Assembly: GCA_937995595.1 (NCBI GenBank)
Contig: CALKJW010000010.1
Span: forward strand, 47,610-111,609
Direction: 5' to 3'
DNA from: an uncultured Phycisphaerales bacterium
GTDB lineage: Bacteria; Planctomycetota; Phycisphaerae; Phycisphaerales; UBA1924
DNA: 64,000 nucleotides
Part shown: positions 42,901 to 51,508 of the stretch, in pieces
How positions within the stretch are numbered: position 1 is the stretch's first letter
Layout of the letters: each line of letters begins with the position of its first letter
Translations under genes and position numbers: made by a program
The notes under the pieces: model-generated
Database searches by the model: none
The model's input: only the letters and a program-made list of their open reading frames with translations
Told to the model about the DNA's origin: nothing

Positions 42901-44990
42901 TGGGACTCGTGGGCCGCATCGGTCCCATCGTGCTCATGGCGGTCACGCTCGTGTTCGCCGCGCAGGCGCTGGCCAAGCCGCCCGACGAGCGCATGGCGTG
43001 GTGGCGCGAGGCCCGCTTCGGCATGTTCATCCACTGGGGCCTGTACGCCGTGCCGGGCGGGGAGTGGGGGGGCAGGACGCACTACGGCGAGTGGCTCCGC
43101 TCCAGCGCGCAGATCCCGCTGGCCGAGTACACGCCGCTGCTGGAGAAGTTCAACCCCGTCGAGTTCGACGCCGACGCCATCGTGCGTCTGGCCAGGGACG
43201 CGGGCATGGGGTACGTCGTCATCACCACCAAGCACCACGACGGCTTCTGCCTGTTCGATTCGGCGCACACCGAGTTCGACGTGATGAGCACGCCGTTCAG
43301 GCGCGATGTCATGCGCGAGATGGCCGACGCGTGCCGGCGGCACGGCCTGCGCATCGGCTGGTACTACTCGATCATGGACTGGCACCACCCCGACTACCTG
43401 CCGCGCCGTGAGTGGGAGACAGACCGTCCGACAGACGACGCGGATTTCGAGCGCTACGTCGCGTACATGAAGGCGCAACTCCGCGAACTGCTGACCAACT
43501 ACGGCGACATCGGCGTGCTCTGGTTCGACGGGCAGTGGGAGGGCAACTGGAACGACCAGCGCGGGCGCGACCTGGAGGCCTACGTCCGCTCGCTTGCGCC
43601 AAACATCATCATCAACAGCCGCGTCGGCCGCGCCGGCGGCGACCACGGGCTCGACACCGAGTCGGGCATGCTCGGCGACTACGCCACGCCCGAGCAGTTC
43701 ATCCCGAGCAGCGACCCCGGCTTGGACTGGGAAACCTGCATGACGATGAACGACCACTGGGGCTACAACCGGGCGGACAGGAACTTCAAGAGCGCGACGA
43801 CGCTCATCCGCAACCTCGTGGAAATCGCCAGCAAGGGCGGCAACTTCCTGCTCAACATCGGGCCCACCGGCACGGGCGCGGTGCCTCCCGAATCGGTCGA
43901 CCGTCTGCGCCAGATCTCGCAGTGGGCCGGTGCGAACGATGTCGCGGTCATCGGCACTCGCGCCAGTCCGTTCCCCGCGGGGCATCTGCCGTGGGGACGC
44001 TGCACCACGCGGCCGGACCTCGATGCGCCGGACCGGACGATCCTGTACCTGCACGTGTTCGAATGGCCCGCCGATGGCGTGCTCCGCGTTCCCGGCCTGT
44101 ACAGCCAGCCGGTTGGCCCCGCGGTCGGCCTTGCCGACACGGGCGGCCCGTTGCCGCAGAACAGAGTCGAGCGCGACGGGCCGGACCTGCTGCTGCGCGT
44201 CGGCCCGAAGCCCCTGAACGCGCACTCCAGCACCGTGGCGCTCACCATCGGCGGGGATCCCGACGTCGCCATCGCGCCCACCATCGCCGCCGCGGCGGAC
44301 ATCTTCATCGAGTCGCTCCGCGTCACCGTCGCCAGCGAGCGCCAGAACGTACAGGTGCGCTGGACTGTGGATGGGACCGACCCCGCGCCCGATTCGCCGA
44401 TCGGCGGCTCGGAGAGCCCGATCGTCCTGTCGGGCAGCGCGGAGGTCCGCGCGGCGTGCTTCCGAAACGGCCAGCGCGTCAGCCCGTTGGCCGCGCGAGC
44501 GTTCCGCCGCGTCGCGCCGCGCGAGGCGGTGTTGCCCGCGCGGACACAGCCCGGTCTCCGCGCGCGAATCTACACGTTCGACACCGGCGACATTCAGAGC
44601 GTCGATGCGCTGCGGCAGATGACGCCGCGCGAGATCAGGCCCGTGCCCGACTTTGCGCTCTCGCACGTCCAACCGCGCGAGCGGCACTGGGGCGTGGTGT
44701 ACGAGGGCCTGGTGCGCGTGCCGCGAACGGCGGTGTACGAGTTCACGACGGCCTCCGATGATGGCAGCCGTCTGTGGATCGGCGACACGCTGGTGGTGGA
44801 CAACGACAAGCCGCACAGTTTCAAGGCCGAGCGCGGCACGATCGCGCTCGCGGCGGGCCTGCACCCGTTGCGCCTCGCGTTCTTCGAGAACTGGGGCGGG
44901 TGCGACCTGAAGGTGATGTGGCGTGACGTCGGCCAGGCGGGCGGCAAACGCGAGGATCTCCCCGCCGCGGCGTTGTTTCACGAGCCTTGA
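42900..44990 (+). CDS. GH29 alpha-L-fucosidase with CHB/Fn3-type and PA14 C-terminal domains
   Basis: This 696-residue secreted enzyme has a signal peptide (PIVLMAVTLVFAAQALA). The GH29 barrel (about 30-370) has ARFGMFIHWGLYAVPGGEWG, KHHDGFCLFDSAHTEFD, and IGVLWFDGQWEGNW, whose Asp is the expected nucleophile. A beta domain (about 380-480), a chitobiase-C-like module (VDGTDPAPDSPI, about 490-540) and a PA14 carbohydrate-binding domain (about 560-685, WGVVYEGLVRVPRTAVYEFT) follow. The start shares its first base with the stop of the esterase gene, so both are made together and probably degrade a fucosylated, O-acetylated polysaccharide. Confidence 0.94.
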   Translation: MGLVGRIGPIVLMAVTLVFAAQALAKPPDERMAWWREARFGMFIHWGLYAVPGGEWGGRTHYGEWLRSSAQIPLAEYTPLLEKFNPVEFDADAIVRLARDAGMGYVVITTKHHDGFCLFDSAHTEFDVMSTPFRRDVMREMADACRRHGLRIGWYYSIMDWHHPDYLPRREWETDRPTDDADFERYVAYMKAQLRELLTNYGDIGVLWFDGQWEGNWNDQRGRDLEAYVRSLAPNIIINSRVGRAGGDHGLDTESGMLGDYATPEQFIPSSDPGLDWETCMTMNDHWGYNRADRNFKSATTLIRNLVEIASKGGNFLLNIGPTGTGAVPPESVDRLRQISQWAGANDVAVIGTRASPFPAGHLPWGRCTTRPDLDAPDRTILYLHVFEWPADGVLRVPGLYSQPVGPAVGLADTGGPLPQNRVERDGPDLLLRVGPKPLNAHSSTVALTIGGDPDVAIAPTIAAAADIFIESLRVTVASERQNVQVRWTVDGTDPAPDSPIGGSESPIVLSGSAEVRAACFRNGQRVSPLAARAFRRVAPREAVLPARTQPGLRARIYTFDTGDIQSVDALRQMTPREIRPVPDFALSHVQPRERHWGVVYEGLVRVPRTAVYEFTTASDDGSRLWIGDTLVVDNDKPHSFKAERGTIALAAGLHPLRLAFFENWGGCDLKVMWRDVGQAGGKREDLPAAALFHEP

Positions 44991-44998
44991 CGCGCCGC

Positions 44999-45022
44999 GC
45001 ACGGCCCGCGCGTGCGCCGTGC
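44999..45022 (+). terminator. Hairpin after the fucosidase
   Basis: GCACGGC / GCCGTGC forms a perfect 7-bp stem with a 10-base loop, 9 bp after the fucosidase stop. No T run follows, so termination is uncertain. Confidence 0.35.
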
Positions 45023-45052
45023 CGGAACATTCCCGGCCGTGCCCGCGGCGAA

Positions 45053-45058
45053 TACACT
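45053..45058 (+). promoter_or_regulatory. Candidate -10 of the SerA-like gene
   Basis: TACACT lies two bases before ATG 45061, so transcription would start downstream of that ATG. This supports GTG 45079, which has AAGGAG (45065-45070) 8 bp before it, as the true start. Confidence 0.5.
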
Positions 45059-45078
45059 CCATGCAAAGGAGATTCCGC

Positions 45079-46047
45079 GTGCGCGTGCTCATCGCCGACA
45101 AGTTCGAGAAGCAGGGCATCGACGGCCTGACCGGCCTTGGCTGTCAGGTCACCAGCAACCCCGACCTCACGCCGCAGACGCTGGGCGCGGCGATCGAGCA
45201 ACTCGACCCGCAGGTGCTGGTGGTCCGCGGCAAGAAGATTCCCGGCGCGGCGTTCGCGGGTGCCAAGTCGCTCAAACTCGTCATCCGCGCCGGCGCGGGC
45301 TACGACAGCATCGACTGCGCCGCCGCCGCGGCCAAGGGCATCGCCGTGTGCAACTGCCCCGGCATGAACGCCGTGGCCGTGGCCGAACTGGTGATGGGCC
45401 TGCTGGTGAGCCTCGACCGGCGCATCCCCGACCAGGTGGCCGACCTTCGCGCCGGGCAGTGGAACAAGGGGCTCTACTCCAAGGCGCGCGGCCTGAAGGG
45501 CATGACGCTGGGCCTGATCGGCGTGGGCTCGATCGCGCGCGAGGTCATCAAGCGGGCCAGGGCGTTCGACATGGACGTGATCGCGCACTCGCTGAACATG
45601 AACCCCCTGCGCGCCCAGGACCTGGGCGTGCGCTACGGCGGGCACACGCGGGCCGACCTGCTCAGGATGCTCCCCGAGTGCGACGCGGTCAGCCTGCACG
45701 TCGCGGCCAACGCCGAGTCGGAGCGGATGTGCAACGCCGAGTTCTTCGCGGCGATGAAGCCGGGCGCGTACTTCATCAACACCTCGCGGGGGAGCGTCGT
45801 CGACGAGGCCGCGCTGCGCGAGGCGGTGGCGAGCAAGGGCATCCGCGCCGGGCTCGACGTGTTCGAGGACGAGCCGGGCGAGGCCAGGTGCAGTTACTCG
45901 ACGCCCACCGCCGCGCTGCCCTGCGTCTACGGCACCCACCACGTCGGCGCATCGACCGACCAGGCGCAGATGGCCGTGGCCGAGGAGGTCGTGCGGATCG
46001 TCAAGGTCTACCGCAACACCGGCAAGTTCGAGAACCGGGTGAACTGA
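45079..46047 (+). CDS. D-3-phosphoglycerate dehydrogenase-like 2-hydroxyacid dehydrogenase
   Basis: This 322-residue NAD-dependent enzyme has the substrate-domain opening VLIADKFEKQGIDGL, the Rossmann motif LGLIGVGSIAREVIKRARAF, the catalytic Arg in NTSRGSVVDEAALREAVASK, Glu in LDVFEDEPGE and His in YGTHHVGAST. It lacks the C-terminal ACT domain of long SerA, so it is a short-type enzyme. Serine biosynthesis is likely but another 2-hydroxyacid cannot be excluded. The start was set by ribosome site and promoter spacing. Confidence 0.88.
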   Translation: MRVLIADKFEKQGIDGLTGLGCQVTSNPDLTPQTLGAAIEQLDPQVLVVRGKKIPGAAFAGAKSLKLVIRAGAGYDSIDCAAAAAKGIAVCNCPGMNAVAVAELVMGLLVSLDRRIPDQVADLRAGQWNKGLYSKARGLKGMTLGLIGVGSIAREVIKRARAFDMDVIAHSLNMNPLRAQDLGVRYGGHTRADLLRMLPECDAVSLHVAANAESERMCNAEFFAAMKPGAYFINTSRGSVVDEAALREAVASKGIRAGLDVFEDEPGEARCSYSTPTAALPCVYGTHHVGASTDQAQMAVAEEVVRIVKVYRNTGKFENRVN

Positions 46048-46090
46048 CGCGGGTACCGCGCCGCTCCGCGGCGAGTTGCGGCGATCTGAG

Positions 46091-46720
46091 CTACGCCCCC
46101 GCGATCGACAACCCGCCTGCCGCGGCGGCCTCGCGAGCCTCACGCCGGGCCCGCTTGCGGATCAGCCGGATGTTGCGGGCGTAGATCACCACGCCCGAGG
46201 TCTGCCCCAGCACGCCCACGATGTCCTGCCGCCACGCGAAGTAGGCAAAGAGCGTGACGCCGCCCAGCAGCGAGAGCCACCAGAAGACCTCGGGCACGAC
46301 CGAGCGCTTCTGCTTCTCGCTCACCAGCCACTGGATGAACATGCGGCCGAAGAACGCGCCCTGCCCGAGGAACCCGACGCACACCCACACCACCCCGCCC
46401 CACGAGGTGATGTTGAGCGCGCGGAAGACGAGGTTGCCCGCGTTGGCCGTCACCCGGTCGTAGCCGGGGGCGCCGAACATCTCGACAAACTTCTCGCGCC
46501 CGAAGACCTCGCCCGGCGGGCCGTCCTTGGGCAGAAGTCGGAAGGTGCACTCGCCGGTCGCGGCGTCGCGCACGGTCTCCAGTTCGCCGCGCAGGCCCGC
46601 GAAGTTGTACTTGGTCGTCATCGCGCCGGGGCGGAGTTCGTGCCGCACGCTCGGCCCCCACACGACCCACACGCCCAGCAGCAGCAGGGCGAGCATCGCC
46701 GCGACCGGCTCCCACTTCAT
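46091..46720 (-). CDS. Lipid A biosynthesis N-terminal domain (LABN) membrane protein
   Basis: This 209-residue protein has an N-terminal membrane helix (VAAMLALLLLGVWVVWG), a periplasmic domain (about 30-100), and then the LABN domain (about 105-200) with FFGRMFIQWLVSEKQKRSVV, PEVFWWLSLLGGVTLFAYFA and VGVLGQTSGVVIYARNIRLI. LABN proteins are often encoded beside GT2 enzymes that modify membrane lipids, as here, and probably form a membrane partner or flippase-like unit. It overlaps the GT2 gene by 4 bp. Confidence 0.88.
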   Translation of the reverse strand: MKWEPVAAMLALLLLGVWVVWGPSVRHELRPGAMTTKYNFAGLRGELETVRDAATGECTFRLLPKDGPPGEVFGREKFVEMFGAPGYDRVTANAGNLVFRALNITSWGGVVWVCVGFLGQGAFFGRMFIQWLVSEKQKRSVVPEVFWWLSLLGGVTLFAYFAWRQDIVGVLGQTSGVVIYARNIRLIRKRARREAREAAAAGGLSIAGA

Positions 46721-47574
46721 GCCGCGGCTCCTTCGCGCACGCGCGGCGCGACGCGCACGCTCTCGCCCGCGCGGGCCGCGGCGGGGGTGACCTCCGCGCT
46801 GTCGGTGGCGCGCCGGCGGTTGCGCATGTAGCGGACCGCGAGCAGGTCGACCAGCCCCGGCAGGGCGCGCTGCACGATGCCCATGCCGTACTTGGTCTGG
46901 CCCGCGTGGCGCGGGCGGTGGTTCACGCGCATCTCGACGACCGTGTAGCCCAGGTGCCGCGCCGTCACGGGGATGAACCGGTGCATCCCGCGGAACTCCA
47001 GCGGCAGTTTGAGCGCGATCTCGCGCTTCATCACGCGCAGCGAGCACCCCGTGTCGCGGATCGAATCGCCCAGAAGCCAGAGGCGGAACTTGCGGCCGAC
47101 GATCGACCCGACGCGGCGCACGGCGTTGTCCTTGCGCGCGTGCGAGCGGTCGCCCTGCACCATGTCCGCGCCGGTCTGACGCATCAGGTCGAGCATCGCC
47201 GGGATGTCGGCCGGGTCGTTCTGCAGGTCGGCGTCGAGCGTGGCGACCAGCCGGCCGCGGGCGGCGCGGAAGCCCGCGAAGAACGCCGCCGACTGCCCGC
47301 ACCCCTTGCCCGGCGGCGTGCGCGTCATGGCGACGCAGCGCAGCCATGGGCGCGTCGAGGCCAGTTCCCGCACGCGGGCGCGGGTCGAATCCGTCGAGCC
47401 GTCGTCCACGATCACGAACTCGAAGGCGATCCCCAGCGGCGCGAGCGCGTCGCCGACCTCGCGGACGAGGTTCTCGACGTTCTCTTCCTCGTTGTGGGCC
47501 GGCGCGACCACCGAGAGTTCGACGCCCTCGGGCGGGTGCGCGTCGTCGCGGGCCGGTGCCGGTGGGGGTGGCAT
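46717..47574 (-). CDS. GT2 family glycosyltransferase (dolichyl-phosphate mannose synthase/ArnC-like)
   Basis: This 285-residue protein has the GT2 fold: LSVVAPAHNEEENVENLVRE near the N-terminus, FVIVDDGSTDSTRARV, the DXD motif in LVATLDADLQNDPADIP and RDTGCSLRVMKREIALKL. The C-terminal HAGQTKYGMGIVQRALPGL is typical of the DPM1/ArnC group, which transfer a sugar to a polyprenyl phosphate. No membrane helix follows; the coupled LABN protein supplies one. Confidence 0.9.
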   Translation of the reverse strand: MPPPPAPARDDAHPPEGVELSVVAPAHNEEENVENLVREVGDALAPLGIAFEFVIVDDGSTDSTRARVRELASTRPWLRCVAMTRTPPGKGCGQSAAFFAGFRAARGRLVATLDADLQNDPADIPAMLDLMRQTGADMVQGDRSHARKDNAVRRVGSIVGRKFRLWLLGDSIRDTGCSLRVMKREIALKLPLEFRGMHRFIPVTARHLGYTVVEMRVNHRPRHAGQTKYGMGIVQRALPGLVDLLAVRYMRNRRRATDSAEVTPAAARAGESVRVAPRVREGAAA

Positions 47575-47580
47575 GGGCCG

Positions 47581-47586
47581 ATTCTA
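47581..47586 (-). promoter_or_regulatory. Leaderless-type -10 of the GT2-LABN operon
   Basis: On the minus strand TAGAAT is followed by exactly six bases and ATG 47574. No ribosome binding site. Confidence 0.55.
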
Positions 47587-47636
47587 GCGGAGCGGCGGGT
47601 CCGGTTCTCCGGCCTCCGGCGGCCGCGCGGCGGGAA

Positions 47637-47642
47637 TATAGT
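47637..47642 (+). promoter_or_regulatory. Candidate -10 of the ferredoxin gene
   Basis: TATAGT with nine bases to ATG 47652, so the leader would be only a few nucleotides. A 10-bp palindrome GCCGCGCGGC (47622-47631) lies five bases upstream. Confidence 0.45.
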
Positions 47643-47651
47643 GGCATACCG

Positions 47652-48050
47652 ATGCACACCCACGGCGTCAAAGTCAACGCGGGCGAGGCCACCAACGTCG
47701 TCCGCTACATCTGCGAGGACCCGCAGGCGGTCACCGGCACCGACAAGCCCGAGCACGTCGTCGACGGCGCGCGGGGGTACAACCTGCTCGAACTGGCCCT
47801 CGGGGCCGACATCAACATCGAGCACTCGTGCGGGGGCGTGTGCGCGTGCTCGACGTGCCACGTGTACATCGAGAAGGGCATGGACCTGCTGAGCGAATCG
47901 ACCGAGGCCGAGGAGGACCGCGTCGAGGAGGCCCCGGACGTTCGCCGCAACAGCCGGCTGGCCTGCCAGTGCGAGATCCTCAAGCCCGGCGAGATCGTCG
48001 TGCGCGTCCCCGCGTGGAACCGCAACGCGGTCAAGGAAATCCCGCACTGA
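47652..48050 (+). CDS. [2Fe-2S] ferredoxin, adrenodoxin/Isc type
   Basis: This 132-residue electron carrier has the plant/adrenodoxin cluster pattern: CGGVCACSTC (C-X5-C-X2-C counting the first, sixth and ninth positions) and the fourth cysteine in LACQCEI. ELALGADINIEHSCGGVCAC also matches the Isc-type ferredoxin consensus. An N-terminal segment (NVVRYICEDPQAVTG) is longer than usual. No isc genes lie beside it. Confidence 0.9.
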   Translation: MHTHGVKVNAGEATNVVRYICEDPQAVTGTDKPEHVVDGARGYNLLELALGADINIEHSCGGVCACSTCHVYIEKGMDLLSESTEAEEDRVEEAPDVRRNSRLACQCEILKPGEIVVRVPAWNRNAVKEIPH

Positions 48051-48054
48051 CGCG

Positions 48055-48071
48055 GCGCGGCCGGCCCGCGC
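48055..48071. terminator. GC-rich hairpin between convergent ferredoxin and ChaN genes
   Basis: GCGCGG / CCGCGC (6-bp stem, 5-base loop) lies in the 21-bp gap between two convergent genes. It may act as a bidirectional stop signal but lacks T runs. Confidence 0.3.
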
Positions 48072-49031
48072 TCAGCGGCTCTCGAACTCGCCGATGTAGA
48101 CGACAAAGTCCGCCGCGCCGCGGTCGTCGTCGCGCAGCGAGTCGGACCACGCGTCGACGCCGGTGATGGTGACGACGCGCGTGCCGGGGCGGATGGCCCG
48201 CAGCGCCTGCACGAGCCCGCCGTCGTGCTCGACGTGGAACCGGCCGACGACGAGCACGACCGGCCGCGCGCCGCCCGCGATGGCGCGCGCGACCGACTCG
48301 GCCATGGTCCAGTCCCACACGCTCTGCGAGCGCAGCATGGCGTCGATGTTCTCGCGCCGCGCGGCGTCGCTCGCCGAGAGCGGGGCGTCGGCCGGCGGGT
48401 CCAGCAGCGACTGGGCGCCCATGACCTTGAAGAAATCGGCGCGGTACCGCCCCTCGGGCACGAACTCGGGGATGGCGAACAGCCGCTTCTGCTCGGCGCC
48501 CAGCACGCGGAGGCGGTCGAACCCCTCCGTCCGCGCCAGCCGCACGTAGCGGCGCGAGGCGTTCGCGGCGATCACAGGCCGGCCCGCGGCCCTGCAGGCC
48601 TCGACGATCGCCGCGTGCCCGCTGGTGTAGTTGCTCTCGGTGCGTCGCGCGGCGCGGCGGAAGGCCGCCTCGTCGGTGACGCCGGTGAGGTAGTCGTCCA
48701 GCGCGGCCTGCTCGTCGCGCTCGAAGAACTCCAGCGCGCCCGCCGCGAGCGGCGCGGCACGCAGCACGTCGGGGAAGAGCGCGGCCTGGAACGCCTGACC
48801 GACGCGATGCCCGTGCGTCTCGCCGACGAGCACGGCCTCGGCCTGTGCGCAGGCGGCGACGAGGTCCTCCCACGCGACGAGCGAGCCGTCCGTGCCGCGG
48901 AGCACGGGCAGTTGGCGCGGTGCGCGGACCGCGGCATCGGCCCGCGCGTCGGTCGCGGGGCGTGCCGAAGGGGCGGCGCAGCCGGTCCGCGCGGCGGCGA
49001 GCGCGACAACGCACAGGATCGGGTTTCTCAT
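48072..49031 (-). CDS. ChaN family lipoprotein
   Basis: This 319-residue protein has a signal peptide and a possible lipobox-like Cys (ARTGC). The ChaN (DUF399) signature appears as AEAVLVGETHGHRVGQAFQA around 68-87, followed by LEFFERDEQAALDDYLTGV, and the C-terminal PVVLVVGRFHVEHDGGLVQA. ChaN proteins bind heme in some proteobacteria. It is convergent with the ferredoxin gene. CAATGT, four bases before the ATG, is at best a degenerate -10. Confidence 0.85.
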   Translation of the reverse strand: MRNPILCVVALAAARTGCAAPSARPATDARADAAVRAPRQLPVLRGTDGSLVAWEDLVAACAQAEAVLVGETHGHRVGQAFQAALFPDVLRAAPLAAGALEFFERDEQAALDDYLTGVTDEAAFRRAARRTESNYTSGHAAIVEACRAAGRPVIAANASRRYVRLARTEGFDRLRVLGAEQKRLFAIPEFVPEGRYRADFFKVMGAQSLLDPPADAPLSASDAARRENIDAMLRSQSVWDWTMAESVARAIAGGARPVVLVVGRFHVEHDGGLVQALRAIRPGTRVVTITGVDAWSDSLRDDDRGAADFVVYIGEFESR

Positions 49032-49074
49032 GCGGACATTGTCGCCGCGCCACGGGCCGCGGCAAGCCGGTCAC

Positions 49075-50628
49075 TCAGCGGCCGCCCGCCGCGGCGGCGC
49101 GGCGGATCTCGTTGATGTAGTTGTCGAGGATCTCGACGATGTTCTCGTGGAGTTCCTTTGCTCGCTCGTCGGCGCCCGCGGGGATGTCGTTGACGAGGAT
49201 GGCGAACGCGAGGCGCCGGCCGTTCCCCGCGCCCACCAGCGCGCCGCCGTTGGAGGACTCCAGCACCATGCCCGAGAGCGTCCGCACGCCGTTGATGTAG
49301 CCGCTCTTGGCACGGACCTCGTTGGTCAGCGTCTTGTTGCGGAACCGGCGGCGCAGCGTGCCCTCCTCCTTGGCCACGGCCATCGAGCGCACGTACGTCT
49401 CGCCCACGCGACCGTCGGAGGCGACGTTGGCGATCCACGCGGCCAGCGTGCGGGCCGAGACGCGGTTGGCCCGCGCCAGGCCCGACCCGTCGCTGACGAC
49501 CGTGGAAGCGGCGTGCTGCGCGCCCAGGCGGTCCTTGATGATCATGCGGACAACCGCCGAGCCGTTGGACCATGACCCCGGTTGGCGCGTCACGTGGTGG
49601 CCCGTCAGTTTCAGCAGGGCCTCGGCGTAGAGGTTGTCCGAATCGACGTTGCACCGCTCGAGCACGACCGAGATCGGCGTGCGCACGATCGCCGCGACGG
49701 TCGCGCCCGGCTGCCCCGAGGCGACCGGCGCCTCGGGGTCGACCATCCGGACCTCGGGCACGGGCCCACGCTGACGCGCGGCGAGCCGGTCGGCCAGCAG
49801 GCGGCCCAGCAGCGGCGCCGGCTCGCGCACCGCGACGCGCACCGCGTCGGTCGGCGCGGTGCGCACCGACCCGTGCAGGCGGAACTGCCAAGGGGAGCCG
49901 CCGCGCTCGATCCATACCGCGGTGTCGCCCTCGCGGATGGTCCTTGCCCGCTGGTTGTCGAACTCGATCCACGCCGCGGCGGGCTCGGTGCGCACGCTCG
50001 GCGGGTCGCCGGCGCGGCCCGCGGGCGCGGGGAACACGCTCAGCACGTTGCGGTGGAAGTTCACCCCGCACACCGGCGCGCAGTACGCGCGGTTCAACTG
50101 GTCCGTCGGCCACAGCGGGTGCACCAGGTCGCGGTCGAACACGCGGTCGTCGATCACCACCGCCGCGACGCGGCCCTTTGCCGCCGCGGCGATGGAGTCG
50201 GCCAGCCGGTCGAGGAACTGCTCGACGCCGGTCTGCATCTTGGAGAGCAGGTCGGGGTCGGCGAGCGCTGGGTCGCCGCAGCCCTCGACGACGAGTTGAT
50301 TGCCCAGCAGCACGAACGACGTGCGGAACTCGAAGTCGGGGCCGAGGGTGAGCAGGGCCGCGCCGGTCGTGATGAGTTTGAGGTTCGAGGCGGGGATCAG
50401 CGACTGGTCGGCCGATTCGCCCGTGGAGAACGAGGCCAGTTCCCGGTCGCTGTCGGCGTCGAAGATGCTGACGCCGACGCTGGCCTTGCCCAGCCGGGCC
50501 TTCTCGACCGCCGCGGCGATGCGCCGGTCGAGCGAGCCCTGCGCCAGCGCTCCCGCACCCAGGAGCACGACGGCTGCCACGAACGCCGCGACCGAGATCC
50601 AGCGGCGCTGGACGCTGCCGATAAGCAT
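49075..50628 (-). CDS. dacB: D-alanyl-D-alanine carboxypeptidase/endopeptidase, PBP4 (DacB) type
   Basis: This 517-residue periplasmic S13 enzyme trims or cuts peptidoglycan peptides. It has a signal peptide (SVAAFVAAVVLLGAGALAQ), the catalytic SxxK tetrad in LIPASNLKLITTGAALLTLG, the S-type motif in VVSDGSGLARANRVS and the third motif KSGYINGVRTLSGMV (KSG in place of KTG). GGAGGG lies 7 bp before ATG 50628 on the minus strand. An in-frame start far upstream (50781) would lose the signal peptide. Confidence 0.94.
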   Translation of the reverse strand: MLIGSVQRRWISVAAFVAAVVLLGAGALAQGSLDRRIAAAVEKARLGKASVGVSIFDADSDRELASFSTGESADQSLIPASNLKLITTGAALLTLGPDFEFRTSFVLLGNQLVVEGCGDPALADPDLLSKMQTGVEQFLDRLADSIAAAAKGRVAAVVIDDRVFDRDLVHPLWPTDQLNRAYCAPVCGVNFHRNVLSVFPAPAGRAGDPPSVRTEPAAAWIEFDNQRARTIREGDTAVWIERGGSPWQFRLHGSVRTAPTDAVRVAVREPAPLLGRLLADRLAARQRGPVPEVRMVDPEAPVASGQPGATVAAIVRTPISVVLERCNVDSDNLYAEALLKLTGHHVTRQPGSWSNGSAVVRMIIKDRLGAQHAASTVVSDGSGLARANRVSARTLAAWIANVASDGRVGETYVRSMAVAKEEGTLRRRFRNKTLTNEVRAKSGYINGVRTLSGMVLESSNGGALVGAGNGRRLAFAILVNDIPAGADERAKELHENIVEILDNYINEIRRAAAAGGR

Positions 50629-50790
50629 GACGAATCCCTCCGGGTGGCCGGCAAACCGTGGGCGGCCCCAAGTCATCGGCCCCGCGGGTACCGGCCCTTC
50701 AGCCCGCTGGCGATGGGCGATAATACCGGCGGGCGCGGGTTTCGGAGGGCGTCTCCGGCGGGCCCGTGGTACCATCCGCACGAGGTGACG

Positions 50791-51279
50791 ATGACGGACC
50801 CCAAGCCCACGACGACCGAACCCGCCGATGCCGCGCCGCCGGTCGCCGGTGCCGTCCTGCTGGTGGACGACAACGCCCAGAACCTCGAACTCCTGCAGGC
50901 CTATCTCGACGACCTCGACAGCCCGATCCGCACGGCCCGGGACGGCGTCGAGGCGATGGAGGCCATCGACCGCGAGCAGCCGGACATCATCCTGCTGGAC
51001 GTGATGATGCCGCGGATGAGCGGGTTTCAGGTCTGCGCCAAACTCAAATCATCACCGGCGACGCGCGACATCCCGGTCATCATGGTCACCGCGCTCAACG
51101 AGGTCGGGGACGTCGAACGGGCGGTCGAGTGCGGTGCCGACGACTTCCTGACCAAGCCGGTCAACAAACTCGAACTCCTGACGCGGGTGCGGTCGCTGCT
51201 GCGGGTCCGTCTGCTCAAGAAGCAACTGGACGCGACGCTGGAGCAGGTCCGCCGGCTCCGCGAGCAGCGGGACGAGTGA
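50791..51279 (+). CDS. Single-domain response regulator
   Basis: This 162-residue protein has a Pro/Ala-rich N-terminus and a CheY-like receiver (about 23-145). The acidic pair is in VLLVDDNAQN, the phospho-acceptor Asp in IILLDVMMPRMSGFQVCAKL and the conserved Lys in DDFLTKPVNKLEL. A C-terminal helix continues (LLKKQLDATLEQVRRLREQR). It has no output domain. GTG 50785 is an alternative start. The next gene, on the same strand, is a degenerate kinase. Confidence 0.9.
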   Translation: MTDPKPTTTEPADAAPPVAGAVLLVDDNAQNLELLQAYLDDLDSPIRTARDGVEAMEAIDREQPDIILLDVMMPRMSGFQVCAKLKSSPATRDIPVIMVTALNEVGDVERAVECGADDFLTKPVNKLELLTRVRSLLRVRLLKKQLDATLEQVRRLREQRDE

Positions 51280-51508
51280 GCTGGATTGTCCCGCCGCGGG
51301 GGAGTGGTCGGCCTCTTGATCAAATCGCCACAGTTTGATCGGAGTATGTACGGTATTGGCTTGTTGAAGCGGCGAGGTTGGCCTAAACTGCTCGCCCTCC
51401 GGCGGGCGGGTCGATGACAGACAGCCGCACACCGGGTGGGTTTGCGGCGGTGACACGGGGGCGAGGGTGGTGGCGGGCGGGTGGAGGAGGCCGGTTTCCG
51501 GCGGGTTC
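51280..51508 (+). promoter_or_regulatory. Gap with candidate promoter before the pseudokinase
   Basis: This 229-bp gap holds TTGTTG (51361-51366), a 17-bp spacer and TAAACT (51384-51389), a fair housekeeping promoter for the downstream gene. A GGAGGAGG (51483-51490) is too far (18 bp) from ATG 51509 for a normal ribosome site. No other gene or RNA is apparent. Confidence 0.4.

Noticed and set aside
50716..50723. GGCGATAA upstream of the response regulator as a sigma-28 -10
   Set aside because: No TCAAG- or TAAA-like -35 lies 15 bp upstream.
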